Positions 52,230 to 61,194 are shown, counted from the stretch's first letter. The stretch: 64,000 nt of DNA from Trebonia sp050013875 (GCA_050013875.1 JBEKEK010000054.1:6815-70814), one strand, 5' to 3'. Notes: generated from the letters alone by a model not told the origin. Numbers and translations are program-made.

Positions 52230-54701
52230 CTAGGCGCCGGGGAGTTCCCGGCCGCCGCTGGCCCGCCAGTCGGCCACCCGGACCAGCGTTTCCAGGTAGG
52301 CGAGCACGAACGGGCCGTACCGGTCGCGCAGGCCGAGCACGGTCCGCGTCCAGGCATTCGAGGGCTGGCCGCCGCCGGGCCCGAACTGGCCCAGGTCAAC
52401 GGTGAGGGTGCTGGCGGGCTGGCCAAGCATGGCCGGGACGGCGGTTGTCGCCCCCGGCCGCAGTCCGCGGATCCCGTTCTCGGCCGTCTGCCCCGCTGGC
52501 GGCACGGCGTGGTGCTCGCGGACCTGGACGCGGAGCTTGCCGTGGTGCGCGAGTACTAGGTACCGGGTCAGATCCGGGTCCGGCGAGCGGGCCACCAGGG
52601 CCGACAGCGGGCCGTCGATGAGCAGCAGCGACGCGAGCTCGTGGCGGAACGCGACGCCACCGGCGAACAGCAGCGCGCCGCCCTTGCCGCCCGACTTGGC
52701 CCAGGGACGGCCGGCCGCGATCTCGGCCTGCTCCTCGTCCCCCGCCAGCGCGCAGATCGCGTCCTGCCAGATCTCGTGCGCCTTGCCCGCATCGTGCAGG
52801 TAGGCGGCGATGATCGCGCTGCGGGCGGCCGCCGGGGGGATGCCGCGCGGCGCCATCACGGCGAGCAGCGCGGTGGCCTGGTCACGGACCTGGCCGCTGT
52901 GCTCGTCGAGCGACTGCCACCGGCGCGGCCCGGCGTCCCCGGCCCCGGCCACTACCTCGGCGAGTTCCGCCTCGGCGAGTTCGGGGTGCACAGCGGCCTG
53001 GGCGGCGAGCCGTTCCGTCGCTTCCGCCGGTGTCAGCAGCTCAGGGCTCTCGGGCACCGGGCCGCGGGCCGACGGGTCGAAGCCTGTCTCGGCGTCGTAG
53101 CCGCCGTCGGCCGCGCTGACAAGCAGCAACTCCCCCGGCCTGGGCCGGGACCGCGGCTGCTTGGTGACCGCCAGCCACGAGCCCGACGCCTGGTCGAACC
53201 GCCAGACCGGCCGGTCCTTCGCCAGCGTGGCGACGTCGCCGATCGCGACCCGGCAGCGGTACTCGGCGGCGGGGTACCTGATCTCCGGGTCGGGCGCGCC
53301 GTTCTCGCCGGGTGTCCAGACCGCCCAGGCGACCTCGGCGTCAAGGTCGCCGGCGTCGCGCAGATACGGGGCGATGTCCACGTCCTCGCCCGACGGGCCT
53401 GGCGAGGTGTCGAAGAGGCCGGCCAAGTCGCGGCGGCGGAGCACCCGGATCTGGTCCCCAGTGCCGGCCACGGTGCCGGGCACCGCCAGTGCCAGCAGGT
53501 CTTCGCTGGTGACGGCCGCGCCCTCGAGCCGGTCAAGCTCCGCGCTGGCCGCGTCGACGTGCTGCTGGCGGTAGGGCAGCGGGCTGGCCGGCGGAAGCCA
53601 CCAGACCTCGGCGTCCGGCACCGTGCCGGTGCGGTTGCAGTGGCCGGCCCGCAGCACCAGGGCAGGCCACGGCGCTGCCTCGGTGACCAGGACCGCCGCC
53701 GACAGGTCGAGGCCAGCCTCCGCGGCCTGGGTCGACACGATGATCCGGCCCGCCGGGGCGGCGGCGGCATCCGGCAGAACATCCGCCAGGGCGTCCGCCA
53801 TCCGTCCGGCCCGCTCGATGCCGCGGAACCGGGAATGCAGCAGGGTCACCTCGGCCGGGCCGCCGCACAGCCGCCGGTAGACCGCACGGGCGGCCGGGAC
53901 GGTGTTCAGCACGACGAGGGTGAGCGTACCGGGACGGTGCAGCGCCCGCACGGCGGCGGCCAGCGCCTGCTGGTCGCCGGGGTCCGCCCGTAGCCGCCGG
54001 ACCGTCCGGGCGGCCGCGAGCCGGGACGCGAGTTCTCCGGCCCGTTCTTCCGGGCGGAGGCCGGTGGTCTCGCCCACGGCCGGATTGGCGGGGGTTTCCA
54101 GTAGGCCATCCGCTGCTGTGGCGGACATGCAGGTCAGACCGAACGGCTCGGCCGTGCCGAGCTGTGCCGCGATCCCGGCGAGCTGCCGCAGGGTGGTCGT
54201 CGACCCGGGGCACAGCTGGATCTCGTCGATGACCCAGTGCGCCCCGTTGGTAACCAGCCCGAAGTCGATCGGGAAGCTGGCCCGCCCCATCCCCCACGCC
54301 CGGTTCAGTGCTTTGCTGACGAGAGAGTCCACCGCGCCCACCACGATCGCGGGCTTATGCATCTCGTCCCGCCACTCCCCCTTGGTCTCCCAGCGCGCGC
54401 CCATCACCACCTGCAGCGCGACCTCGTCGGTGAGCCCGAGGTTGGCGAGCCAGCCGCGCGCCTGCCCGGAGACCTGCTCAAGGAGCGAAGGCTGGGGAAG
54501 CGCGTACACCAGCCGTCTCGGCGTCCCGGCCGGGTCCGGCCCGTACAGCCGCCGCCACAGCCAGGCCAGGATCACCCCGGTCTTCCCGGTCCCGGTCGGC
54601 GCCGCGACCAAGTCGGGCAGCCCGTCCCGCGCGATCCGCGCCTGATATCCATGGGGCGCGTGGCCGGTCGCGGTCTGGAAGAGCGTCCGGAAGTCGTGCA
54701 T
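52230..54701 (-). CDS. orphan Cas3, type I-G-like layout (helicase then C-terminal HD nuclease)
   Basis: 823 residues from ATG 54701 (GGAGGG 6 bases upstream). Helicase: Walker A AAPTGTGKTGVILAW (Lys40), IVVGAVDSLVSKALNRAWGM, Walker B HWVIDEIQLCPGS, SAT box TCMSATAADG, RIIVSTQAAEAGLDLSAAVL, RAGHCNRTGT. C-terminal HD domain: LHDAGKAHEIWQ with His636-Asp637, FRHELASLLLID and LAHHGKLRVQVREH. Type I-G Cas3 has this helicase-HD order, opposite to I-E. No cas8, cas7, cas5, adaptation genes or repeats are seen around it. Confidence 0.85.
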   Translation of the reverse strand: MHDFRTLFQTATGHAPHGYQARIARDGLPDLVAAPTGTGKTGVILAWLWRRLYGPDPAGTPRRLVYALPQPSLLEQVSGQARGWLANLGLTDEVALQVVMGARWETKGEWRDEMHKPAIVVGAVDSLVSKALNRAWGMGRASFPIDFGLVTNGAHWVIDEIQLCPGSTTTLRQLAGIAAQLGTAEPFGLTCMSATAADGLLETPANPAVGETTGLRPEERAGELASRLAAARTVRRLRADPGDQQALAAAVRALHRPGTLTLVVLNTVPAARAVYRRLCGGPAEVTLLHSRFRGIERAGRMADALADVLPDAAAAPAGRIIVSTQAAEAGLDLSAAVLVTEAAPWPALVLRAGHCNRTGTVPDAEVWWLPPASPLPYRQQHVDAASAELDRLEGAAVTSEDLLALAVPGTVAGTGDQIRVLRRRDLAGLFDTSPGPSGEDVDIAPYLRDAGDLDAEVAWAVWTPGENGAPDPEIRYPAAEYRCRVAIGDVATLAKDRPVWRFDQASGSWLAVTKQPRSRPRPGELLLVSAADGGYDAETGFDPSARGPVPESPELLTPAEATERLAAQAAVHPELAEAELAEVVAGAGDAGPRRWQSLDEHSGQVRDQATALLAVMAPRGIPPAAARSAIIAAYLHDAGKAHEIWQDAICALAGDEEQAEIAAGRPWAKSGGKGGALLFAGGVAFRHELASLLLIDGPLSALVARSPDPDLTRYLVLAHHGKLRVQVREHHAVPPAGQTAENGIRGLRPGATTAVPAMLGQPASTLTVDLGQFGPGGGQPSNAWTRTVLGLRDRYGPFVLAYLETLVRVADWRASGGRELPGA

Positions 54702-54964
54702 TGCCCACCCTCCGCCCCGCGCACTGCCCGCGTGCCAAAGCATACGGGGGCCCGGCCGGCGCCATTAGCCGGCGCCGGCTCAGCTCAATCGTGACGCGAG
54801 ATCTCCCCGGCCGGATCGCGCGGACCGGGCGGACGGCCGAACCGATCCACGATGCCCGACGTATTACCCAATGCGGGATGTGCCGGACATCTTGGATGGG
54901 TCGAAGCGGCGGTTGCAGGGGCATCGCCGCTTGACCCGCCGCCCGGCCAGCCGGGGAGCGCGCG

Positions 54965-55501
54965 CTAGCGGCGCCGCCTCGCGATCGCGGCCCCCGCGAA
55001 GCCCGCCGCCGCCGGGATCAGCGCGTGGATGATGACGTTGGCGGTGACGCGCCGCGCGGCCGGGGGCAGGGCCGGCACCCGGCCCGGGCTGAACTTGAGG
55101 GCGCGGGTGCCCGCCTCGGCGCAGCGGGCGACAAGGCCGGCCGCGTGCGCAGGACCCGCCACCCCTGCCGTGTCCTGCGCGCGCTCCGGGGCCGGCGGCG
55201 CCGATGCGCCTGGCGGGGCCGGGCGGCGGGCGGCGGCGCGCCGCCCGGCCTCGGCCGGGGTCAGCAGGCCGCGGTGCACCAGCACCCGGTCCTCCGCGTC
55301 CTCGACGAGCGCCTGGGCCTCGCCAAGCAGCTCGAAGATTCGCTGCGTCTCCGACAGATCGACGGCCGCCTCTGCCCCGGCGACGCAGGTAAGCAACCGG
55401 GAACGTGCGGCGTCGGCGATCTTGCGTGCCTGCCGCACCTCCGGATCTTGCTGAACCACGTCATCTTGGGCACCGACTAGGTCCTTCTCCGCGAGGAGCA
55501 C
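54965..55501 (-). CDS. hypothetical protein with C-terminal membrane anchor
   Basis: 178 residues: acidic helical N-terminus (AQDDVVQQDPEVRQARKIAD, ETQRIFELLGEAQALVEDAE), a Pro/Ala/Arg-rich middle, then one hydrophobic segment VIIHALIPAAAGFAGAAIA and RRRR at the end. Probably a tail-anchored cytoplasmic helical protein. No family recognised. It lies between the Cas3 gene and the helicase operon on the same strand, and its upstream dyad shares a motif with the operon promoter. Confidence 0.55.
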   Translation of the reverse strand: MLLAEKDLVGAQDDVVQQDPEVRQARKIADAARSRLLTCVAGAEAAVDLSETQRIFELLGEAQALVEDAEDRVLVHRGLLTPAEAGRRAAARRPAPPGASAPPAPERAQDTAGVAGPAHAAGLVARCAEAGTRALKFSPGRVPALPPAARRVTANVIIHALIPAAAGFAGAAIARRRR

Positions 55502-55545
55502 CGCACATCACCCGCCCTTTCAACCTCTGTAGGCTACCACAGGTA

Positions 55546-55572
55546 CAGTGTTTTCCAGCAATTTCCACACTG
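55546..55572. promoter_or_regulatory. dyad upstream of the 54965 gene
   Basis: CAGTGT (55546-55551) and ACACTG (55567-55572) enclose TTTCCAGCAATTTCC. The core TTTCCAGCAA-xx-TCCA recurs at 60547-60562 before the four-gene operon (14 of 16 identical). Position ~50 bases before the start fits a promoter element. Confidence 0.5.
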
Positions 55573-55620
55573 CACACGGTTGCGCCTAGATTCACTATCC
55601 ATTAGGGCATTAGGGACTGC

Positions 55621-55637
55621 CGAATGCAGGGCATTCG
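55621..55637. repeat. small inverted repeat after the helicase gene
   Basis: CGAATGC-AGG-GCATTCG, a 7-bp perfect stem with a 3-base loop, 40-60 bases after the helicase stop; a further GCCGAATGC half copy follows at 55643. It may help to end transcription of the operon. Confidence 0.45.
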
Positions 55638-55678
55638 GGACAGCCGAATGCGGCCGCACCGCGACGGGCGGGACCAGG

Positions 55679-57007
55679 TTATGCAGCGGAGACGCGGTGC
55701 TTGGCGAGGTGCTCCATGAACGCCTGGTGCGCCTCCCAGCCATCGGGGAACTTCACCGGCACCCCCAGATGGACCGGCTCGGCGCTCGGGTGCGCGTCGA
55801 GCAGCCCGGGTATGCCCGCGCGCGCCACCACGATGCACGCGTGCCGGTGCCGGGACGCCAGCACGCACAGCCGCCCCGCCTCCAGGTGGAAGGCGGTCGC
55901 GTCGCGGCGGCCGGAGAGCGGGTGCAGCATGATCGTCACGTCGAACTCGCGTCCCTGCAGCCGGTTCGCGGTATCAACCACCACATTGGTCACGCCAAGC
56001 TCACGGAGCGCTCTTTTCACCGCGGCCGTCTGGACGGTGCGCGTCACCCCGATGGCGATGCGGTCCGCGGTGACCGGACGCGGCTGCGGCGACAGTTCGG
56101 AGATGGCCACCGCGCCGCGCTGCAGCAGCCGGGCGGCCAGCCCGGCGCAGGCGCTCACGGCCTCGGCATCGGTCGGCAGCGTGTGCCGGTGGCCGAGCTC
56201 GTAGAGCGCCCAGCCGGTCTCGGCCGCCGTCTCAAGCACGCGATCAAAATCAGTCGTATCGAACGCACGCGTGTTCCACCTCAGCTGCCGATCGTCCGCC
56301 TCGGTGGCCGACGTGAAGCCGGTGAACGGGTAGAAGGCCGCGGAGACCACCGTCGCGGCCGAGGCGGGCAGCCGCCAGGACACCGGCAGCGTGCGGGTGG
56401 GAAGGTGGCTGTTGTTGGTGAGCAGCACCGCCACCGCGCTTGACATGGGGTCCCAGTTCAGGCCGAGCCAGCGTTCGGTCTCCACCGTCGAGAAGGGGTC
56501 GAGCTGACCAGGGTCGCCCACGAAGAGCGCCTTGTCGAAGAGCCGCGCTATCCGCAGCAGCGCGTCGGAGCGCATCTGGTACGCCTCGTCGATGATGGCC
56601 CACGGCCAAGTGCTCTGCTGGTCCTTGACCATGGCCCACTTGGCGGCGGTGGCCACCACGACGGGGTGATCGATGAGGTCGGCGACGGCGCTGCGGGCGG
56701 TGACGTTCTGGTGGCGGGCGACCCGCTGCGAGGGGGTATAGGCGCCGGCCGACAGCCTCCCTATCGCGGTGCCAGGGTTGTCGCCCGCCAGCCGGTCGAT
56801 CAGGTCGTCGACCTGCTCGTTGGTCTGGCCGACGAGCATGACCCGCGCGCCGTGGCGGGCGAGCTCGGCGGCGGCGCTGACCACCAGGGTGGACTTGCCG
56901 GCACCGGGCGGGGAGTCAACCACCACGCCCTGTTCCACGGTCGCCAGGTCGGCCAGGATCTGGCCGGTCGCCTGGCGGGCGCGCACGGCGGCCTCGGCGA
57001 TGCTCAC
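55679..57007 (-). CDS. SF1-type helicase (last gene of the four-gene operon)
   Basis: 442 residues from GTG 57007, which has GGGAGGA 6 bases upstream; the ORF could be opened to 57073 but that overlaps the previous gene. Walker A DSPPGAGKSTLVVSAAAEL (Lys38), motif II PWAIIDEAYQMRSD, motif III LFVGDPGQLDPFS, motif IV-like LPVSWRLPASA, motif V/VI VVVDTANRLQGREFDVTIML and LASRHRHACIVVARAG. These are SF1B (RecD2/UPF1-like) features, lacking an attached nuclease; the nuclease is a separate gene upstream. Confidence 0.85.
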   Translation of the reverse strand: MSIAEAAVRARQATGQILADLATVEQGVVVDSPPGAGKSTLVVSAAAELARHGARVMLVGQTNEQVDDLIDRLAGDNPGTAIGRLSAGAYTPSQRVARHQNVTARSAVADLIDHPVVVATAAKWAMVKDQQSTWPWAIIDEAYQMRSDALLRIARLFDKALFVGDPGQLDPFSTVETERWLGLNWDPMSSAVAVLLTNNSHLPTRTLPVSWRLPASAATVVSAAFYPFTGFTSATEADDRQLRWNTRAFDTTDFDRVLETAAETGWALYELGHRHTLPTDAEAVSACAGLAARLLQRGAVAISELSPQPRPVTADRIAIGVTRTVQTAAVKRALRELGVTNVVVDTANRLQGREFDVTIMLHPLSGRRDATAFHLEAGRLCVLASRHRHACIVVARAGIPGLLDAHPSAEPVHLGVPVKFPDGWEAHQAFMEHLAKHRVSAA

Positions 57008-57009
57008 GA

Positions 57010-58545
57010 TTAGTCCTCCCAGGCGTCGTCGTCGGCCGGGACGTACTCCGGGGGCGGGCCGCCGTGCGTCCACGGCGTCGTCTCCCGGCTCGGGAAGTCG
57101 GCCGACGGCTGGAACTCGTCCTTGAGCAGGGTGTAGGTGACCTCTTGGCCGACCGCGGGCACGCTGCCGGGAAGCGGGGTCAGCGACCGGCCCATGCCCT
57201 TCTCCAGCTCAAGCAGGACCCGGGTGCGGCCCCCGCCCGCGGTGACCTCGACCACGGAGGCATCCTGACCCGGCCGGGCCGGGGACCTGAGCACCGTCAG
57301 CGAGTCCGGCTCGGCCAGCACCTCATCGGTGGTCTCCACCGTGATCCACGGGCGCAGCTTAGCCTTCTTGCCGCTGGTGTCCTGCCGGGCCGGGTCGGCC
57401 GCGATGACCGTCCCGGCGAACGCCTCGCCGGTCAGCCGGTACTCGGCCATGACCAACGGGTCGTCGTAGGCGCGGTGGATCGCGACGCGCTGGGCGGTGC
57501 GCTCCAGGCTCGCCAGCCGGCGGGCCGCGCTGACCGCACTGTCCCGGCGCGCCTGCGGCGCGCCGCCGGCCCGCTGCCACCGGACCTGGTCGGTGAACGA
57601 TCTGCGGTCCCACGACCAGTGCTCGGCGACGTGCGCTGCCTCCGGCAGCGCCGCCAGCAGCCCGTAACCATGCCACAGCAGGCCCCAGGTCGGCGTGAGC
57701 TGATCGCGGATGACGGCGTCCAGGGCGGCCTGCGCGCGGCGCATGGCCGCGCCGTCCGCGCTGAGGGCGGCGTCCCTGATCGCCTCCATCCGCCCCTGCA
57801 GCACCTCGTTGTCGAAGGTCGGGTCGGTGGCCGGGCCGGCCGGCGGTGACCGCAGCGGGTCCTCGGCGGCGCGGGCCGCCTGCTGGCCGGTCTGGCCGGG
57901 CGGCGGGTCGATCCAGCCGAGCAGCGCGGCCAGGTTGGCGTCTTCGACGTCGGACTGCCCGGTCGCCCAGTGCTCGGCAAGCGCGCTGGTCATCGGGAGC
58001 ATGAGCGCCGACCCCGGCACCTCGGCCCGTTCGGCGTAGTGGGTAAGCCAGCGCCCGAGCAGCGGGACGGCCGGGCGGACCGGGTACTCGCCGTCGGTCC
58101 GCCGGAACCGGGCCGAACGCCCGAGCAACCCCAGGAACCGGGCGGCGTTCGGGTTGGGCACAATGAGCTGCGGGGCGTCCGGGAACGGTTCGGGCTGCCC
58201 GGCTTGGGCACTGCCGCCGTCGGCCGTGGCGGCCGGGTCTTGATCGGCGTCGCCGGGGCCGGCCGGGATGTAGCCGTCGAGGTGCCCGAGGACGACGTCG
58301 GCCAGGTCCGCCGCGAACTCGAACCGCTTGGCCCGGTCGCGGGGCTCGTAGACGGTGAGCAACCGCGGCTTGTCCGGGTCGTCGCCGACCATGGCGGCCA
58401 GCGGCGCGCACGCCTCGCCCGCCAGTTGCAGCGGGATGACCATCAGCGGGCGCCCGCTAAGGTGGACATGGCGGACGGTGCGGATCCGCTTGGCGCGGCC
58501 GTCGGCGGCCGCCTCGACCCGGGCGAGCGCGGTCAGCAGGGTCAC
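57010..58545 (-). CDS. unknown 511-residue protein of the helicase/nuclease operon
   Basis: Starts GTG 58545 with GGAGGT in the end of the previous gene; its stop is 3 bases before the helicase start. Segments that look conserved: RPLMVIPLQLAGEACAPLAA, PQLIVPNPNAARFLGLLGRS, LTPTWGLLWHGYGLLAALPE, WSWDRRSFTDQVRWQRAGGA, MAEYRLTGEAFAGTVIAADP. A late beta-rich part (VVEVTAGGGRTRVLLELEKG) looks like an OB- or SH3-like barrel. No known family is recognised and no catalytic motif is clear. The tight packing says it acts with the helicase and nuclease. Confidence 0.65.
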   Translation of the reverse strand: MTLLTALARVEAAADGRAKRIRTVRHVHLSGRPLMVIPLQLAGEACAPLAAMVGDDPDKPRLLTVYEPRDRAKRFEFAADLADVVLGHLDGYIPAGPGDADQDPAATADGGSAQAGQPEPFPDAPQLIVPNPNAARFLGLLGRSARFRRTDGEYPVRPAVPLLGRWLTHYAERAEVPGSALMLPMTSALAEHWATGQSDVEDANLAALLGWIDPPPGQTGQQAARAAEDPLRSPPAGPATDPTFDNEVLQGRMEAIRDAALSADGAAMRRAQAALDAVIRDQLTPTWGLLWHGYGLLAALPEAAHVAEHWSWDRRSFTDQVRWQRAGGAPQARRDSAVSAARRLASLERTAQRVAIHRAYDDPLVMAEYRLTGEAFAGTVIAADPARQDTSGKKAKLRPWITVETTDEVLAEPDSLTVLRSPARPGQDASVVEVTAGGGRTRVLLELEKGMGRSLTPLPGSVPAVGQEVTYTLLKDEFQPSADFPSRETTPWTHGGPPPEYVPADDDAWED

Positions 58546-58550
58546 GTCGG

Positions 58551-59687
58551 TTAGACCTCCGCCCCGAGAACCTGCTCGCGCAGCTGGGCGGCACGCAGCA
58601 GCTGGGCGGCGATCTCGGCCCGCTCCGGGGTGGGGAGTTTGCCGCGGGCGAGGCTCAGCGCCGTCCCGGTGTATTCGATGCCGCCGAGGTCCTCGCGGAC
58701 CGTCTTCCCGAGCGCGCCGGTGGTGCCGGCCGCCTCATCGCGGCAGAGGAAGCAGAGCTCGCAGGTGGCCAGGCACTCGGGGGCGTAGTTGGCGGACACC
58801 TGCCCGAGCGCGGCCGCGAGGTCGGCCTTGGGGCGGCGGGGCCGGCCCCTGTCGTCAGGATCGAGGTCGAAGGTGAGCGTGCTCGGGTATCGGGCGAGCA
58901 GTTCCTCGATGCTGGCGATCCGGCCGAGCTGGCGGTCGAGCACACCCAGTTGCCTGCGCACGTCCAGGCTGGTGGCGGTCGGCTGGCTGGAGAAGTCCTT
59001 CGGCGCGACCAGGATCGTGGTGTGGCTGACGGCGGCCGGGTCGGCGCCCGCCTCGGCCATCAGGTCACGCAGGGCGCGGACGTAGACGGCGGACTGGATC
59101 GCGGCCGCGGCCACTTTGCCCCCGTCGGCCTGGCCGTCGATGACCGCGAACGACTTGATCTCGATCACGTGGATGGTGCCGTCGAGCCGGAGCGCGATCA
59201 GGTCCGGCTCCAGGTAGGCGGGCCGGCCGCCGACCCGGAGGCGGAGCAGCGGATGGTCGAGCAGCGTCCGGTCCGGCTGGTCGGCGGCGGTGAGCACGTG
59301 CGCGGTGTGCCGGTGGCGGAGTTCGCGCTGGTCGTTGCCGCCGATGTCGTTGAGATCGGCGTAGCCGACCTCGCTGACGTCCAGGTCGATGTGCTCGCGC
59401 AGCAGGGTGAGCAGCTGCGCGCCGCCACCCTCCTTGACTTGGGCCTCGAACGCGTTGCCGCGGGCGATCGCGAATTGCGACTGGCCGAACGGCGCGGCAT
59501 AGCCCACGTGCGCGGCGACTCGCTGCTTGTCCACCCCGGCCGCGTCAAGCAGGGCCCGGCGCGCGCAGCCCGGGTTGGCGGCGAGGGCGGAGATCGTGCG
59601 CGCGTCGTGGTTCTTCGGCAGCGCCCGGCCGCGGAGCCGGTCAAGGCCGGACCAGGCCGGCTGGTTCCCCGGCTGGCGCCCGGTCAC
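58551..59687 (-). CDS. PD-(D/E)XK nuclease with Cas4/AddB-like cysteines
   Basis: 378 residues from GTG 59687. Nuclease core Asp162 (LEPDLIALRLDG) and Glu176-x-Lys178 (HVIEIKSFAVID), then QSAVYVRALRDLM as in RecB-family motif IV. Cysteines: Cys41 (NPGCARRAL) and a cluster at 305, 309, 312, 315 (CLATCELCFLC). A single early Cys plus a late trio is how Cas4, AddB and Dna2 hold a 4Fe-4S cluster. Start overlaps the stop of the upstream gene by 4 bases (GTGA). Confidence 0.8.
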   Translation of the reverse strand: MTGRQPGNQPAWSGLDRLRGRALPKNHDARTISALAANPGCARRALLDAAGVDKQRVAAHVGYAAPFGQSQFAIARGNAFEAQVKEGGGAQLLTLLREHIDLDVSEVGYADLNDIGGNDQRELRHRHTAHVLTAADQPDRTLLDHPLLRLRVGGRPAYLEPDLIALRLDGTIHVIEIKSFAVIDGQADGGKVAAAAIQSAVYVRALRDLMAEAGADPAAVSHTTILVAPKDFSSQPTATSLDVRRQLGVLDRQLGRIASIEELLARYPSTLTFDLDPDDRGRPRRPKADLAAALGQVSANYAPECLATCELCFLCRDEAAGTTGALGKTVREDLGGIEYTGTALSLARGKLPTPERAEIAAQLLRAAQLREQVLGAEV

Positions 59688-60517
59688 TCGGCGGCAGCCT
59701 TCCCGGCCATTTCCCTGAAGACGATGGTGCCGAAGAGCTGCTCGGCGCCGTCCAGCTTGCGCGCCCGCTCGGCCGCCGCGCGGCGCGTTTTAGCGTCGGC
59801 GCCGGCGTGCACGGTCAGCTCGGCGGCGGCCGCCTCCCTGACGGCGGCGGGGCGCGCGCCGCCGCCGCCGGCCCCGCCGGCACCGGGAATGGAGGCGGCG
59901 AACCGCTCAAGCAGGCGCCAGGCGGCGGCCGGCGGCTCCGGTATCCGCTCGATCGCCTCGGCCACCCGGCTGGCCGCCGTCAGGAAATCGACCCGCGGCG
60001 ACAGCGAGCCGATGACGCGGAGCTCAAGCGGCCAGGTCGAGACGGCGAGCAGGCCGCGGGACTGGGCCAGGTAGTCGGCCGAGAGCGCGGCGCAGATGTA
60101 ATAAGGCCGGGCGAACGGCGCGGTCCGGAATGACCGCTCCTCGTCCCGCTTGAGGCTGGTGACCCGGGTGGTGGGAAAGGTGGAGCTGAAGAACGCCTCG
60201 TGCACGGTGGCGATGAGCTTGGGCGCGGCGGGCACTTGCAGCAGGCTGAGCGCCTCGTAGACCTGCTCGCGCAGCGGCAGCAGCGAGCCGGGTGACTCAG
60301 ACCGCTCAGACGGTGCGGACGACGCGGGCCCGGCGGGCGTCTCGCCGGCCGGCGCCTGCGTGGCCTCGGCGAGCGCGTCCTCCCAGTCCTGCTCGGCCTG
60401 CTTGAGGCGCGCGCGGTGGGCGGAGGCGAGCGTCCGCTGGCCGGAGAGCATCGCTTCCCGCACCTTGACCCGCAACTCGTCAATCCGGCGTTCAAGCGCC
60501 TCAATAGTCTCCGCCAC
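59684..60517 (-). CDS. coiled-coil / winged-helix-like unknown, first gene of the operon
   Basis: 277 residues. Residues 1-50 form a coiled coil (ALERRIDELRVKVREAMLSG, SAHRARLKQAEQDWEDALAE). After a Pro/Ser linker comes a folded part, LREQVYEALSLLQVPAAPKL, TRVTSLKRDEERSFRTAPFA, PYYICAALSADYLAQSRGLL, that looks like a winged helix and may be a regulator or a DNA-loading subunit. Late Ala/Arg-rich helix. Function unknown. Confidence 0.6.
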   Translation of the reverse strand: MAETIEALERRIDELRVKVREAMLSGQRTLASAHRARLKQAEQDWEDALAEATQAPAGETPAGPASSAPSERSESPGSLLPLREQVYEALSLLQVPAAPKLIATVHEAFFSSTFPTTRVTSLKRDEERSFRTAPFARPYYICAALSADYLAQSRGLLAVSTWPLELRVIGSLSPRVDFLTAASRVAEAIERIPEPPAAAWRLLERFAASIPGAGGAGGGGARPAAVREAAAAELTVHAGADAKTRRAAAERARKLDGAEQLFGTIVFREMAGKAAAE

Positions 60518-60546
60518 GGACCGATGCTACTTTGCCTACCCCGCTA

Positions 60547-60562
60547 TTTCCAGCAACCTCCA
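60547..60562. promoter_or_regulatory. shared upstream element of the four-gene operon
   Basis: TTTCCAGCAACCTCCA, 30-45 bases before the operon start on the minus strand, matches 14 of 16 bases of the element before the 54965 gene. On the minus strand it reads TGGAGGTTGCTGGAAA, with TTGCTG at a -35-like place. Confidence 0.45.
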
Positions 60563-60705
60563 GCAACCGGGAGAGGATTTTGGCCGGCCTTCGCACCTTC
60601 CGTCACGTCCATCACCTCCCTCACCTCCCGGCGACGCGGGAAGTCAGAGGAAACGCATAGCTGCCGGAGAGTGCGGGAGCTATGCACGGCCAATAGCCTT
60701 TGGCC

Positions 60706-61194
60706 ATGCTTCACCGCGTCCTGAACCTCGTCCACCTGGACTTCGCGCCGCGCCACCAGCAGCCGTCCCGCCTGCGGGTCGTGCTGGCGACCCTGGTGTC
60801 CCTCGTCGGCTCGCTGGCCGCGGACGCCCTCATCGTGGTCATCTTCCAGGCCGTGTTCCCATCGACCAAGGGGTACGTGCACTACCAGTTCAGTGATTAC
60901 AGCAAGCTGACGGTCATCGGCGTGATCATCGCCTGCGTCGCGTGGCCGATCGTCACCAGGATCACATCGGAGCCGCGCTGGATGTTCCTGCGGATGGCCA
61001 TTCTGGTGACGCTGGTGCTCTGGCTGCCAGATGTGTACATCCTGGTCAACGGCCAGCCCGCTAAGGCGGTGGCCGGCCTGTTCCTCATGCACCTGGCGAT
61101 CGCGCTGGTCACCTACAACGCACTCGTACGGCTGGCGCCGGTCCGCGCGCCGCGGACCGCACCGAGCCACCGTGCGCAGGCGGTCAGGCCGTAA
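60706..61194 (+). CDS. four-helix membrane protein (DUF6069-like)
   Basis: 162 residues from ATG 60706. Four hydrophobic segments: LATLVSLVGSLAADALIVVI, VIGVIIACVAWPIVTRITS, MAILVTLVLWLPDVYILVNG, GLFLMHLAIALVTYNALVRL, each separated by short charged loops. The pattern fits the small actinobacterial DUF6069 family; role unknown. It stands alone, divergent from the four-gene operon. Confidence 0.7.
   Translation: MLHRVLNLVHLDFAPRHQQPSRLRVVLATLVSLVGSLAADALIVVIFQAVFPSTKGYVHYQFSDYSKLTVIGVIIACVAWPIVTRITSEPRWMFLRMAILVTLVLWLPDVYILVNGQPAKAVAGLFLMHLAIALVTYNALVRLAPVRAPRTAPSHRAQAVRP

Noticed and set aside
52230..60517. CRISPR array near the Cas3 gene
   Set aside because: I looked for regularly spaced repeats of 25-40 bases around Cas3 and the Cas4-like nuclease and found none; the 39964-40139 repeats are too few and irregular.
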